Below are positions 26,901 through 35,489 of a DNA stretch of 64,000 nt, piece after piece. Origin of the DNA: Halobacillus campisalis. Lineage in GTDB: Bacteria; Bacillota; Bacilli; Bacillales; Halobacillaceae. The DNA lies in NCBI RefSeq assembly GCF_030345335.1, contig NZ_JAPVRC010000001.1:1-64000 (forward strand), in the 5' to 3' direction. The notes beneath the pieces are model-generated. The model did not search any database and had not been told where the DNA came from. It was given only the letters and a program-made list of their open reading frames with translations. A program made the translations under genes and the position numbers. Position 1 is the first letter of the stretch. Each line of letters starts with the position of its first letter.

Positions 26901-28295
26901 TTAACTTTGAGGAGCCGCTTCCTCTTTTTGTTTTCTAACTTGGATCTTCTCGACAGTTTCCTTGTACTCTTTCTCAGTATAAGAATAGAAATACATGATA
27001 ATGAAGCGAATGATCGACCCGAGTGCAGGAAGCAAGGCAATTACGAAAAATAGCATGTTCAGTGTAAACTCAGTTTGGGCCTGATTTGATTGATAGTTAA
27101 TTGCGGTTAAGATCAGTCCCGTAGCACCTCCAGAAACAGCCACAGACAGCTTTCCTGTAAAAGTTTGTCCTGAGAAGATAACAGCTTCATTACGTTTTCC
27201 AGTTTTCCATTCTGTATATTCAATCGTTTCTGCCAGCATTCCAGAGATTAAAGGTCCCGTAGTTGTGTACAATAGCATTGTGATTCCTATGAAAATGAAT
27301 GAAACAACAACACTAGAGTAACCAAGACTAAACCAAATGATCCTAATGACTACATCTGCAGCTACAATCACCATCAGCATATGCTTTTTCTTATACTTCA
27401 AGTTTAGTTTAGGGATAATGAAAAAGCCGATACAGCTGGCAAAACTAATGATCCCAAAAATGGTCATGAATGAAGCGCTTCCAAGATTATACGTAAAGAA
27501 GTAAATGTTCAAGGCTTGCGTGATGTTCATAAAGACATTGCAAAAGAAAACAACCAGTATAGCAAACATCGGCTTGTTGGCTCTAATCGCCCGCACGCCA
27601 TCTGAAAATTTTACTTTTGTTTTAGGCGGTTTGACTCGTTCTTTCGTGTTTTTGAACCCATTTAACATGATAGGGAGTGCGATGGCCATTAATACAATAG
27701 TAGCTAGCAAGTAACCTTGTCCCAAATCATCTCCGCCGAGCCATTCGGTTAGCGGGATGAAAATGGTTGGAGATAATGCGATGCCTGTAAACACACCCAT
27801 GTTAGCGAAAGTAATTAATTTTGTTCTCTGTTGTGCCTGCTGACTCATAACGGATGACAGGGACCAAAATGGAACATCAGAGGCTGTATAAATCATGCCC
27901 CATAAAACATAAGTAACCCCGGCATAAATGAGTTTTCCTGTCATACTAAGTCCGTCTAAAGGCAGAAAACAAGCGATCGTAGATATCACGATAAGGAAGG
28001 GCATGTATTTAAGGTAAGGTCTAAATTTCCCGTGTTTTGAATTTAACGTATCCATAATCGAGGCCATAAGCGGATCATTTACAGCATCCCACGTCCTTGC
28101 GATAAGAAAGATGATACTTGCCGCAGCCGCAGAAATTCCCAAGATGTCTGTATAGAAAAATAAGATATATGAACCTATTAACCCGAAGCTGATACATTGG
28201 GCAAAACCATAACCAAAATAGGAAGCAATCTCTTTTTTTCGAATGTCCTCTTTCAATTCCAAATCAGTTTGTGATTGATTTTTAGCTGGTTCCAT
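26901..28295 (-). CDS. GPH family sugar:cation symporter
   Basis: This 464-residue membrane protein of the glycoside-pentoside-hexuronide (GPH/MFS_2) family has about 12 transmembrane segments. The signature ARTWDAVNDPLMASIMD near residue 60 is the cytoplasmic DxxxDP motif that couples cation and sugar. KHGKFRPYLKYMPF follows near residue 90. Relatives (MelB, UidB, XynB, YicJ types) import galactosides, glucuronides or xylosides with Na+ or H+. The specific sugar is unknown. The ATG at 28295 follows AGGAGGAGG. It lies 17 bases after the GH2 gene, so the pair is one operon for import and cytosolic hydrolysis. Confidence 0.88.
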   Translation of the reverse strand: MEPAKNQSQTDLELKEDIRKKEIASYFGYGFAQCISFGLIGSYILFFYTDILGISAAAASIIFLIARTWDAVNDPLMASIMDTLNSKHGKFRPYLKYMPFLIVISTIACFLPLDGLSMTGKLIYAGVTYVLWGMIYTASDVPFWSLSSVMSQQAQQRTKLITFANMGVFTGIALSPTIFIPLTEWLGGDDLGQGYLLATIVLMAIALPIMLNGFKNTKERVKPPKTKVKFSDGVRAIRANKPMFAILVVFFCNVFMNITQALNIYFFTYNLGSASFMTIFGIISFASCIGFFIIPKLNLKYKKKHMLMVIVAADVVIRIIWFSLGYSSVVVSFIFIGITMLLYTTTGPLISGMLAETIEYTEWKTGKRNEAVIFSGQTFTGKLSVAVSGGATGLILTAINYQSNQAQTEFTLNMLFFVIALLPALGSIIRFIIMYFYSYTEKEYKETVEKIQVRKQKEEAAPQS

Positions 28296-28312
28296 TTTTT
28301 CTCCTCCTCCTG

Positions 28313-30127
28313 TTATTCAAAAATAAACCCATCAGATTTCATAGCTGATAAAACTTTACAGATTTGACTTGTATCAAATTTTTCCTCATGGTCATGATTT
28401 AAAAGGCCATTAACCTCTTGCTCCACGTCAGATAGTTGAGTGTAACAAAAGCCTTGAATAGAATCAGTGTCCATAATGGCTTTCATTAATTTCTCAAAAC
28501 GTATTAATGCATCCTCTTTCGTTTGAGGTCTAGATCCATAACCCCAATCATCTTCATGTAAATCAGGAGCAAAAGCGATTCCCCCAAATTCACTCATTAT
28601 AATGGGTTCTCCACTGTATCGATAACCTCGGGCAAAATTTTGTTTTCTGCTTGTTTTAGAAGGGCTTCCATTTACGTACTTTTCTTTGTTTACATAACTT
28701 TTTGCAAGTTCATCTGCATTGGAATTGTAATCATGGATCGTAAGAATATCTGTTAATGTGTGTTCCCATCCATCATTTCCAACGATGAGACGAGAGGGGT
28801 CCAGTGCTTTCGTTTGATAATAGAGAGCGTTTACAAAATTCTGCTGATCTTTTCGATGGTAGATTTCATTAACTCCCCATGACTCATTCATTAATGTATA
28901 AATAATAACGGATGGATGATTAATATGTTTATGGACCATTTCTCTGCTTTCTTGGAGCATTGCATTCATTGATTGATCAGTAAATCGGAAAATGCTCGGC
29001 ATTTCAGCCCACATGACTAGTCCGAGTTGATCGCATAGTTGCATATATCTGCGATCGGCAATGGTTTGATGACGTCTCACTCCGTTAAAGCCCATTTCTT
29101 TGACTTTTGTGAGATCATTTTTCATTTGTTCGTAGTCAGCAGTCATCAATGAGTCTTTATAATATCCTTGATCGAGAATCAATTTTTGATAAAAAGTTTC
29201 ACGATTTAGTAGTATTTTGTCATCATTTACCTCAATGCTGCGCATGCCGAAGTAGCTGTTTACCTCGTCCATTACTTCTTCCTCACTTCGTAAGACAAAA
29301 GAAATGTCATACAACTGTGGTGAATCCGGACTCCAGTAAAATACCCGGAAGTCAGCTTGATCCGATTCAACATCCACCGTCATCTCAACGCTGGTTTGAT
29401 TTTTTTTCACCGCGGCTCCTACGGTATTGATCCAATCTCCCTGAAAATAGACATGAGCTTCTACATAAGCTTTCGATTCATGAGGAGGAAGCAAGGTTTC
29501 AAGTTGAAGAGTAGACTGCTCAATATTTGGTGTCATTTTTACATGTTTGATATGAAGAGGTGAAACTTCTTCAAGCCATACCGGCTGCCAAATGCCTGTT
29601 GTGCGTGTGTACCAGCATAAAAAGTTAGAAGATTTCCAGGATTGTTTACCTATAGGCTGCTCTACACTGTTTCGATCTTCCACTCTTATTACAATGGAAT
29701 TTTCCCCGTGTTGAACAGCTGAAGCGATTGAGAAGCTGAACGGCGTGTGCCCACCTGCATGATCCCCTATAAATTGACCATTGACCCAAACTTTGGTGTA
29801 ATAATCAACTGCTTCAAAATGAAGGAGTAAATCCTTATCCATATGTTTCTCCCAATAAAAATTTCTTTTGTACCATACAATTTCATGATTCTCATTTACA
29901 TGGATGCCAGACTTTTTACTTTGGTAAGCATAAGGAACTTGAATTTTTTGTGAAAGCTTATCCGAAGAGTTATGCCACCCTTTTTGTTCGCCAATATCTC
30001 GATCATCAAACGTGAACTCCCATTCTCCGTTTAAGTCGTACCATTCACCTCTTTTGAACTGTGGTCTAGGGTATTCCATTTCCGTAGATTTCTTTTTTAC
30101 TAATCGAGATGCAGATCTCACGACCAT
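28313..30127 (-). CDS. Glycoside hydrolase family 2 enzyme (beta-galactosidase/glucuronidase type)
   Basis: This 604-residue GH2 protein has an N-terminal jelly-roll sugar-binding domain (about residues 20-190; WYKRNFYWE, VDYYTKVWVNGQFIGDHAGG), an immunoglobulin-like domain (about 190-300) and a TIM barrel. The acid/base glutamate is in YTLMNESWG near residue 413, and the nucleophile glutamate is in IIMSEFGG near residue 510. No signal peptide is seen, so it is cytosolic and acts on an imported glycoside. It is shorter than LacZ and near GUS length. The sugar cannot be fixed from sequence. The start at 30127 follows AAAGGAG. The first 16 residues are basic and not typical of the family; an internal start at MEYPRPQ is possible. 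Confidence 0.88.
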   Translation of the reverse strand: MVVRSASRLVKKKSTEMEYPRPQFKRGEWYDLNGEWEFTFDDRDIGEQKGWHNSSDKLSQKIQVPYAYQSKKSGIHVNENHEIVWYKRNFYWEKHMDKDLLLHFEAVDYYTKVWVNGQFIGDHAGGHTPFSFSIASAVQHGENSIVIRVEDRNSVEQPIGKQSWKSSNFLCWYTRTTGIWQPVWLEEVSPLHIKHVKMTPNIEQSTLQLETLLPPHESKAYVEAHVYFQGDWINTVGAAVKKNQTSVEMTVDVESDQADFRVFYWSPDSPQLYDISFVLRSEEEVMDEVNSYFGMRSIEVNDDKILLNRETFYQKLILDQGYYKDSLMTADYEQMKNDLTKVKEMGFNGVRRHQTIADRRYMQLCDQLGLVMWAEMPSIFRFTDQSMNAMLQESREMVHKHINHPSVIIYTLMNESWGVNEIYHRKDQQNFVNALYYQTKALDPSRLIVGNDGWEHTLTDILTIHDYNSNADELAKSYVNKEKYVNGSPSKTSRKQNFARGYRYSGEPIIMSEFGGIAFAPDLHEDDWGYGSRPQTKEDALIRFEKLMKAIMDTDSIQGFCYTQLSDVEQEVNGLLNHDHEEKFDTSQICKVLSAMKSDGFIFE

Positions 30128-30186
30128 TTCTATCGCTCCTTTTTCATTAAAAAGTAAGGGCTTTCATTTGTTGGTTACTATTATTA

Positions 30187-30200
30187 CATATAAATATGTT
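30187..30200 (-). promoter_or_regulatory. Palindromic operator candidate in the sugar operon promoter
   Basis: ACATATAAATATGT is a perfect 14-base palindrome 60 to 75 bases upstream of the GH2 start. On the minus strand it lies between a TTGTAA -35 candidate and a TAATAA -10 candidate, so a bound repressor would block the promoter. The ArsR-like regulator is the obvious partner, by inference. Confidence 0.5.
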
Positions 30201-30248
30201 TCGTTACAATAAAAATAGTAATAAAATTTAAAAAAGTATTATCAAAAC

Positions 30249-30276
30249 AAAAACCCAGTTGTTTGACTGGGTTTTT
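30249..30276. terminator. Bidirectional terminator between divergent genes
   Basis: AAAAACCCAGT and ACTGGGTTTTT form an 11-pair stem with a six-base loop and work on either strand. It lies between the divergent GH2 and spoIIGA promoters, where no annotated transcript should end. Confidence 0.85.
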
Positions 30277-30578
30277 AACTTATAGTGAGAGTTCTTACCT
30301 AAAAGGTTTTACTCCTGTTATATGGAATAGATGATATTCAGCCTTTTCCAATAGCAGGATATTTACTTGTAAAAAGAGTGTTGGCAAGCTGATCAAAAGA
30401 TTGAATAAGCTTTTTGTTAAGATGCTGCGCTGAATATTCCATTTCGTCATTTTGAAAACATTTGGAAAGCTTAATAAAACCTATCCTCTTTCCGACAAAA
30501 ATAGCTTCTTAGCGGCTCACGTTTTGACAGACTTTTTAATGGTACACACTTATACTGATTAATAAATACTAAAGAGAG
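30277..30578 (+). promoter_or_regulatory. spoIIG control region
   Basis: TTGACA (30525-30530) and TATACT (30551-30556) are separated by about 20 bases, longer than the vegetative 17. B. subtilis spoIIG also has an abnormally long spacer and depends on Spo0A. A perfect reverse Spo0A box, TTCGTCA, lies at 30443-30449, and a one-mismatch box (TTCCGACA) lies near 30491-30498. A short minus-strand frame (30338-30478) shows no homology I recognise. Confidence 0.6.
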
Positions 30579-31496
30579 GTGGGGAGAATTTATCTAGATG
30601 CTGTTTGGATGCTGAATTTATTGATGGATGGTATGATTCTATATTTAACACAAGGGTTGACGAGAGCTAAAACTTCAAATTTTAGAATCTTTGCAGCAGC
30701 ATTGGTAGCTTCAAGTATTGTTCCCATTACAGTACTGCATCCCGATTTATGGCTGACTTCGACTTTAGGCAAAACGTGCTTCTCCATCCTCATAATTTTT
30801 GCAGCTTTCTCTTTTGTTTCTTTTCGATCCTTACTTATCCAATGGCTGACTTTTTATTTCGTGACTTTTGCAATTGGAGGAACTTTAGTAGGCATTCATT
30901 TTCTCCTCAGCACCCCTATTGAGGTGAATGGGGGTGAAGTCATAACGTATTCCACAGGTTTCGGTGATCCATTCAGCTGGCTGTTTGTATGTATCGGTTT
31001 CCCAGTGTCCTGGTTATTCACGAAATGGAGAATGGAACAAATTCAGGCTCATCGTCTAAAAACGGAAGATCTTTATCGTGTGAAAGTTGTTTTCAACCAT
31101 AACTCTGTAACGTGTACAGGCTTAGTCGATAGTGGCAATCATCTTTTCGATCCTATTAGCAAGAGAATGGTTTTTTTAGCAGACCGTAACTTATGGAGAA
31201 ATTTTTTACCTGATGAAACTTTGAATCAGCTCGTTGGCGAAGAAATGTTAGACGCCTTAGAGCAGCTGCCTGATCCATTTAAATCCTCAGTTCAGCTTAT
31301 ACCTTTTCAAGGTGCCGGCAGCGGGGGGCAGCTTATGGTTACCTTTTTAGTGGATTCTATTATTGTGTTTACGGAAGAAGGGGAATTGCGAATCGAGAAA
31401 CCGTTAGTGGGGATTCAGGATCATGATCTTACCTTTGATCGTATGTATCAAATATTGATCCACCCGCACGCTTCTTTAAAAGGGATTTCTGCATAG
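30579..31496 (+). CDS. spoIIGA: Pro-sigma-E processing peptidase SpoIIGA
   Basis: This 305-residue membrane aspartic peptidase has five hydrophobic segments in residues 1-150 and a cytoplasmic protease domain with the catalytic GLVDSGNHLFDP (Asp184). In the mother cell it removes the pro-sequence of sigma-E after the forespore signal SpoIIR. sigE follows 18 bases downstream. The GTG at 30579 fits the length, but it lies inside the purine-rich GAGAGGTGGGG, which would be the ribosome-binding site for a start a few codons later. IYLDAVWMLN is the conserved N-terminus, so the true start is uncertain by about three codons. Confidence 0.95.
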   Translation: MGRIYLDAVWMLNLLMDGMILYLTQGLTRAKTSNFRIFAAALVASSIVPITVLHPDLWLTSTLGKTCFSILIIFAAFSFVSFRSLLIQWLTFYFVTFAIGGTLVGIHFLLSTPIEVNGGEVITYSTGFGDPFSWLFVCIGFPVSWLFTKWRMEQIQAHRLKTEDLYRVKVVFNHNSVTCTGLVDSGNHLFDPISKRMVFLADRNLWRNFLPDETLNQLVGEEMLDALEQLPDPFKSSVQLIPFQGAGSGGQLMVTFLVDSIIVFTEEGELRIEKPLVGIQDHDLTFDRMYQILIHPHASLKGISA

Positions 31497-31514
31497 TCGA
31501 GGGGGAAGATAGCG

Positions 31515-32231
31515 ATGAAGTTGTCATTTAAGTTGAAGTTTTGGCTTTACAAAATAGCCATTAAATTAGGAATTAAGCAAAAAGAAATTTATTATATTGG
31601 CGGAAGTGAAGCTCTGCCCCCGCCATTATCAAGAGAAGAAGAAAAAGACCTCCTGGAGCGGCTGCCTACTGGAGATAAAGCAGCAAGAGCGATGCTCATC
31701 GAAAGAAACTTACGCCTGGTTGTTTACATTGCTCGTAAGTTCGAAAACACCGGGTTGAACATAGAAGACTTAATAAGCATCGGCACCATTGGATTGATTA
31801 AGGCCGTGAATACATTTGACCCTGAGAAGAAGATTAAACTAGCCACCTATGCTTCAAGATGTATTGAAAATGAAATACTGATGCATTTAAGGAAAAGCAA
31901 TAAACTGAAAACAGAAGTTTCTTTTGACGAACCTTTAAACGTGGACTGGGATGGAAATGAGCTGCTTCTCTCAGATATTCTTGGTACAGAAGAAGACCTC
32001 ATTACGAAAGGAATCGAAAAGAAGGTAGACAAAAAGCTTCTGAAATCGGCGTTGGAACAGTTAAATGATCGGGAAAAAGAAATCATGGAGCTCCGATTCG
32101 GTTTAATAGGAAAAAAAGAAAAAACTCAAAAAGATGTGGCGGACATGTTAGGGATCTCACAGTCTTATATATCAAGGCTTGAAAAGAAAATAATTCGTCG
32201 ATTACAAAGAGAATTTGATAAAATGGTGTAA
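31515..32231 (+). CDS. sigE: RNA polymerase sigma-E factor (pro-form)
   Basis: This 238-residue mother-cell sporulation sigma factor starts with an amphipathic pro-sequence of about 27 residues, ending at [14 protein letters not shown], the cleavage region. Region 2 ([48 protein letters not shown]) and region 4 ([37 protein letters not shown]) are complete. Identity to B. subtilis sigma-E is evidently very high. The ATG follows GAGGGGGAAG. It is co-transcribed with spoIIGA. Confidence 0.98.
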   Translation: MKLSFKLKFWLYKIAIKLGIKQKEIYYIGGSEALPPPLSREEEKDLLERLPTGDKAARAMLIERNLRLVVYIARKFENTGLNIEDLISIGTIGLIKAVNTFDPEKKIKLATYASRCIENEILMHLRKSNKLKTEVSFDEPLNVDWDGNELLLSDILGTEEDLITKGIEKKVDKKLLKSALEQLNDREKEIMELRFGLIGKKEKTQKDVADMLGISQSYISRLEKKIIRRLQREFDKMV

Positions 32232-32250
32232 TTTTTTAATGACAATTTAT

Positions 32251-32279
32251 GCATAATTTTACCTTCCAAGGAGATACTG
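32251..32279 (+). promoter_or_regulatory. Candidate sigma-F/sigma-G promoter for sigG
   Basis: GCATA (32251-32255), 14 bases, then GGAGATACT (32270-32278) resembles the forespore pattern GYATA with GGNNANAMT. It lies 35 bases before sigG, as expected for a sigma-F-dependent and autoregulated gene. Confidence 0.55.
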
Positions 32280-32313
32280 AAAATGGATTAAAGCTTCTTG
32301 GGAGGGTCTTACG

Positions 32314-33093
32314 TTGACACGACATAAAGTAGAAATATGCGGTGTAGATACATCAAAGCTTCCTGTACTCAAAAATAAGGAAATGAGGACCCTATTTGAG
32401 CAACTGCAATCAGGAGATCGAGAAGCAAGAGAGGTCTTAGTCAATGGAAACCTCAGGCTCGTTCTTTCTGTGATACAGCGATTTAATAACCGCGGAGAAT
32501 ACGGAGACGACTTGTTCCAGGTCGGCTGTATCGGTTTAATGAAGTCGATTGATAATTTTGATTTAAGTCATAATGTTAAATTTTCAACTTATGCCGTACC
32601 TATGATCATTGGAGAAATACGGCGGTATCTAAGAGACAACAATCCGATACGGGTCTCAAGATCGCTTAGAGATACAGCTTACAAAGCTTTACAAATGCGT
32701 GAGAAAATTATCAGTGAAACATCCAAGGACCCAGCACCTCATGAGATAGCTGACAAAATGGGGATCCCCCATGAAGACGTGGTTTTCGCTATGGATGCCA
32801 TACAAGATCCAGTCTCATTATTTGAGCCTATATATAATGATGGAGGCGATCCTATCTTCGTGGTCGATCAGTTGAAGGATGATCGTGAGAAAGATTCGAA
32901 TTGGCTGGATGAACTTTCTTTGCGTGAAGGAATGAAAAAATTAAACGAACGCGAGAAAATGATTCTGACTAAACGATTTTTTCAAGGGAAAACCCAAATG
33001 GAAGTCGCTGAAGAAATCGGAATTTCTCAAGCACAGGTTTCACGGTTAGAAAAAGCAGCTATTAAAGAAATGAATTCATCCATGTTCCAATAA
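32314..33093 (+). CDS. sigG: RNA polymerase sigma-G factor
   Basis: This 259-residue late forespore sigma factor carries the sigma-G N-terminus KVEICGVDTSKLPVLKN, region 2 (LRLVLSVIQRFNNRGEYGDD, KFSTYAVPMIIGEIRRYLR), region 3 (RVSRSLRDTAYKALQMRE) and region 4 (KMILTKRFFQGKTQMEVAEE, SQAQVSRLEKAA). Initiation is at TTG 32314 after GGGAGGG. It is 82 bases after sigE with its own candidate forespore promoter. A terminator follows. In B. subtilis, read-through from spoIIG does not give active sigma-G; the TTG start may help keep early expression low. Confidence 0.98.
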   Translation: MTRHKVEICGVDTSKLPVLKNKEMRTLFEQLQSGDREAREVLVNGNLRLVLSVIQRFNNRGEYGDDLFQVGCIGLMKSIDNFDLSHNVKFSTYAVPMIIGEIRRYLRDNNPIRVSRSLRDTAYKALQMREKIISETSKDPAPHEIADKMGIPHEDVVFAMDAIQDPVSLFEPIYNDGGDPIFVVDQLKDDREKDSNWLDELSLREGMKKLNEREKMILTKRFFQGKTQMEVAEEIGISQAQVSRLEKAAIKEMNSSMFQ

Positions 33094-33096
33094 TAT

Positions 33097-33134
33097 GAAA
33101 AAACATCACTGACTATTCAGTGGTGTTTTTTTGT
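33097..33134 (+). terminator. Terminator after sigG
   Basis: AAAACATCACTGA and TCAGTGGTGTTTT form a stem with one G-U pair and a four-base loop, followed by a T run. Confidence 0.9.
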
Positions 33135-33190
33135 GTTTAGAAATGGTTGTCAATTTTGTGCATATACATAAAAGGAGGAGGGATCTTTAA

Positions 33191-33457
33191 ATGAAAATTT
33201 CTGAACTTCAGGTGAAGGATGTCATTGCAATGGAAACGGGAGAAAGGTTAGGATATATTACTGATTTAGATATAGATAGTCAGCGTGGTCAGCTTAAAGG
33301 GCTGGTATTGACATTGAAAGGCAAGGCAATGGGTCTTTTTGGAAAAGATGAGGAAATGGTGATTCCATGGAACCAGATCGTGAATATCGGAGCCGATGTC
33401 ATACTAGTCAAAAAAACAGGGTTTAGTAGTAAAAGTGAGGACCAAAAGTTCGAATAA
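33191..33457 (+). CDS. ylmC: YlmC/YmxH family PRC-barrel protein
   Basis: This 88-residue protein is one PRC-barrel domain (MKISELQVKDVIAMETGERLGYITDLDID; KGLVLTLKGKAMGLFGKDEEMVIPWNQI). The YlmC/YmxH family is widespread in spore formers and often annotated as a sporulation protein, but the biochemical role is unknown. Placement between sigG and ylmD matches B. subtilis, except that ylmA, an ABC transporter ATPase gene there, is absent. AAAGGAGGAGG precedes the ATG by about ten bases. Confidence 0.9.
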   Translation: MKISELQVKDVIAMETGERLGYITDLDIDSQRGQLKGLVLTLKGKAMGLFGKDEEMVIPWNQIVNIGADVILVKKTGFSSKSEDQKFE

Positions 33458-33520
33458 CAGGATAAGGTTAGGAAAAAAGGTGAATCATGTGGTAAAATGA
33501 AGGGAAATTGAGGTGTTATT

Positions 33521-34318
33521 ATGACCGAACCCTTCCAACGCAAGTCGAAGAAATATTATACCTGCGTCGATGCTAATCAAGTCATTGCTGGAATATCAAG
33601 CAGGGAAGACGGATACAGCGAAGTTCCGTTTTCATCATTGAATATGGGACTTCATGTATCAGACGATGAGAACAGTGTCATTCAAAATAGAAAAGCTTTA
33701 GCAGAAGAACTCTCTATTCCTTTAGAGAACTGGGTTATGGGTGAACAGGTTCACGGAACTAGTGTTGCCGTCATCACACCAGAAGATAAGGGGAAAGGGG
33801 CCTTATCTCAAGGCTCAGCAATCAGTGGTACAGACGGAATGATTACGCACCACAAAGATATTTTATTAACGGCTTTTTATGCTGACTGTGTCCCTTTACT
33901 ATTCGTGGAACCAGACAGCGGATGGATTGGTATAGCGCACGCAGGTTGGAAAGGCAGCGTCCATGAGATAGCCAGGAAAATGGTGGAAAAATTATCTGAA
34001 CAGGGTGTCGCACCAACACAAATTCATTTAACGATTGGTCCAAGCATTAGCCAAAAGAATTATGAAGTTGACGACCACGTTATGAGTCATGTGAAAGACG
34101 AGTTCAAATCCAAGGTCTCTGAACAAATTTCTAAAAATAAGTTTAAACTCGACTTAAAAGAGCTAAACAGACAAATAGCGATCAATGCTGGTATCTTAAA
34201 TGAAAATATAAGACTCACAAATTACTGTACGTACGAAGATCAAGCATCATTTTTCTCCCATCGACGTGACCATGGGCAAACGGGTAGAATGCTTGCTTTT
34301 ATTGGTCGTAAAAGTTGA
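33521..34318 (+). CDS. pgeF: Purine nucleoside phosphorylase YfiH/PgeF family (YlmD)
   Basis: This 265-residue protein of the multicopper-polyphenol-oxidase-like YfiH family is now known to act on purine nucleosides and to edit misincorporated L-serine in peptidoglycan precursors in E. coli. Zinc/active-site residues are visible: MGEQVHGTSV (His), AFYADCVPLLF (Cys) and IGIAHAGWKGSVH (His). Length is typical. The ATG follows GAGGTG. It opens a tightly spaced run ylmD-ylmE-sepF-ylmG near division genes. Which activity dominates in Bacillaceae is not settled. Confidence 0.9.
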   Translation: MTEPFQRKSKKYYTCVDANQVIAGISSREDGYSEVPFSSLNMGLHVSDDENSVIQNRKALAEELSIPLENWVMGEQVHGTSVAVITPEDKGKGALSQGSAISGTDGMITHHKDILLTAFYADCVPLLFVEPDSGWIGIAHAGWKGSVHEIARKMVEKLSEQGVAPTQIHLTIGPSISQKNYEVDDHVMSHVKDEFKSKVSEQISKNKFKLDLKELNRQIAINAGILNENIRLTNYCTYEDQASFFSHRRDHGQTGRMLAFIGRKS

Positions 34319-34333
34319 GTAAGGAGGTTACAT

Positions 34334-35002
34334 ATGAGTGTTTCAAGTCAACTATCTAGAATAAAGGAAACCATAAATGAAGCTTGCGAGGAATGCGGCA
34401 GAGACGCTGAAAACATTACGATTATAGGTGTGACCAAATATGTTTCCATCGATCGTGCAAAAGAAACTCTTGCCGCCGGGGTTACAAATCTTGGTGAAAA
34501 TCGAAAAGAAGAATTCCTTGAAAAATATGAAGCGATAGGTAAGGAAGCTATTTGGCACTTTATCGGGTCCTTGCAGTCCAGAAAAGTGAGGGATGTAATC
34601 AATGAAGTAGATTACATCCATTCGTTGGACAGGAAGTCGCTGGCGAAAGAAATAAATAAACGTGCTGAACGCATTGTTCCCTGCTTCGTACAGGTGAATA
34701 TAAGCGGAGAGGAATCCAAACACGGTCTTGCCCCGGACGAGGTTGAAACATTCATTGAGTCCATGGCAAACTATGAAAATATTAAGGTGGTAGGCCTTAT
34801 GACCATGGCGCCTCATGAAGAAGAGGAAGAAGCGCTGAGAGCGGTATTCAGAAAGCTGAGAGCTTTACGGGATATCATCAGGGATAAACAAGAATCCCAT
34901 GCACCTTGTGAGTGGCTGTCCATGGGGATGAGCAATGACTATCGGCTGGCGATTGAAGAAGGTGCGACTCACATCAGAGTAGGCTCAAGTCTAGTGGGTT
35001 AA
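34334..35002 (+). CDS. ylmE: PLP homeostasis protein, YggS family (YlmE)
   Basis: This 222-residue single-domain TIM-barrel protein binds pyridoxal phosphate but has no known catalytic activity; the family maintains PLP and amino acid balance. The PLP lysine is in IIGVTKYVS near residue 34, followed by LGENRKEEFLEKY, IGSLQSRKVR and the C-terminal SMGMSNDYRLAIEEGATHIR. AAGGAGG precedes the ATG. It is 15 bases after pgeF and 25 bases before sepF. Confidence 0.94.
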   Translation: MSVSSQLSRIKETINEACEECGRDAENITIIGVTKYVSIDRAKETLAAGVTNLGENRKEEFLEKYEAIGKEAIWHFIGSLQSRKVRDVINEVDYIHSLDRKSLAKEINKRAERIVPCFVQVNISGEESKHGLAPDEVETFIESMANYENIKVVGLMTMAPHEEEEEALRAVFRKLRALRDIIRDKQESHAPCEWLSMGMSNDYRLAIEEGATHIRVGSSLVG

Positions 35003-35027
35003 AAAATAGGACAATGAGGTGAGTGGA

Positions 35028-35486
35028 ATGAGTATGAAAAATAAATTTAAATCGTTTTTTACTTTGGAAGATGAATATGAATATATGGATGAAGATACAA
35101 TGGATGATAAGCAGGAAGAAACCACTCCTCCAGCATATAGAAACAAACAGCAGCAGCCATCTGAGCATCAAAATGTTGTGAGCTTAAAGAGTGCGAAGAG
35201 CTCCTCAAAAATGGTGCTTAGTGAACCGAAGAATTATAATGAAGCTCAGGAAATCGCCGATCAGCTAGTGAATCGTAAAGCGGTAGTCATCAATTTACAG
35301 CGTGTTGATCATCAGCAGGCAAAGAGAATTGTGGATTTTTTAAGTGGAACCGTTTATGCTATAGGTGGTGATATTCAAAAGCTGGGTTCTCAAACATTCT
35401 TATGTACACCAGAGAACGTTGAAATTTCAGGATCCATTTCTGAAATGCTGATGAATGAAGAAGAAGATATAAACAGAAGGTGGTAA
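35028..35486 (+). CDS. sepF: Cell division protein SepF
   Basis: This 152-residue SepF has an N-terminal amphipathic membrane-binding helix ([13 protein letters not shown]), an acidic and glutamine-rich linker (residues 15-65) and a C-terminal ring-forming FtsZ-binding domain ([37 protein letters not shown]). SepF bends and anchors FtsZ filaments in parallel with FtsA. The start at 35028 gives the conserved MSMKN; GAGGTGAG is close upstream, and an in-frame GTG at 35019 falls inside it. The last codons almost abut ylmG. Confidence 0.96.
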   Translation: MSMKNKFKSFFTLEDEYEYMDEDTMDDKQEETTPPAYRNKQQQPSEHQNVVSLKSAKSSSKMVLSEPKNYNEAQEIADQLVNRKAVVINLQRVDHQQAKRIVDFLSGTVYAIGGDIQKLGSQTFLCTPENVEISGSISEMLMNEEEDINRRW

Positions 35487-35489
35487 CTG

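Noticed and set aside
30338-30478. Short minus-strand frame upstream of spoIIGA (34 codons from its ATG)
   Set aside because: It has no ribosome-binding site or recognised similarity and overlaps the spoIIG control region; a decayed gene end cannot be shown.
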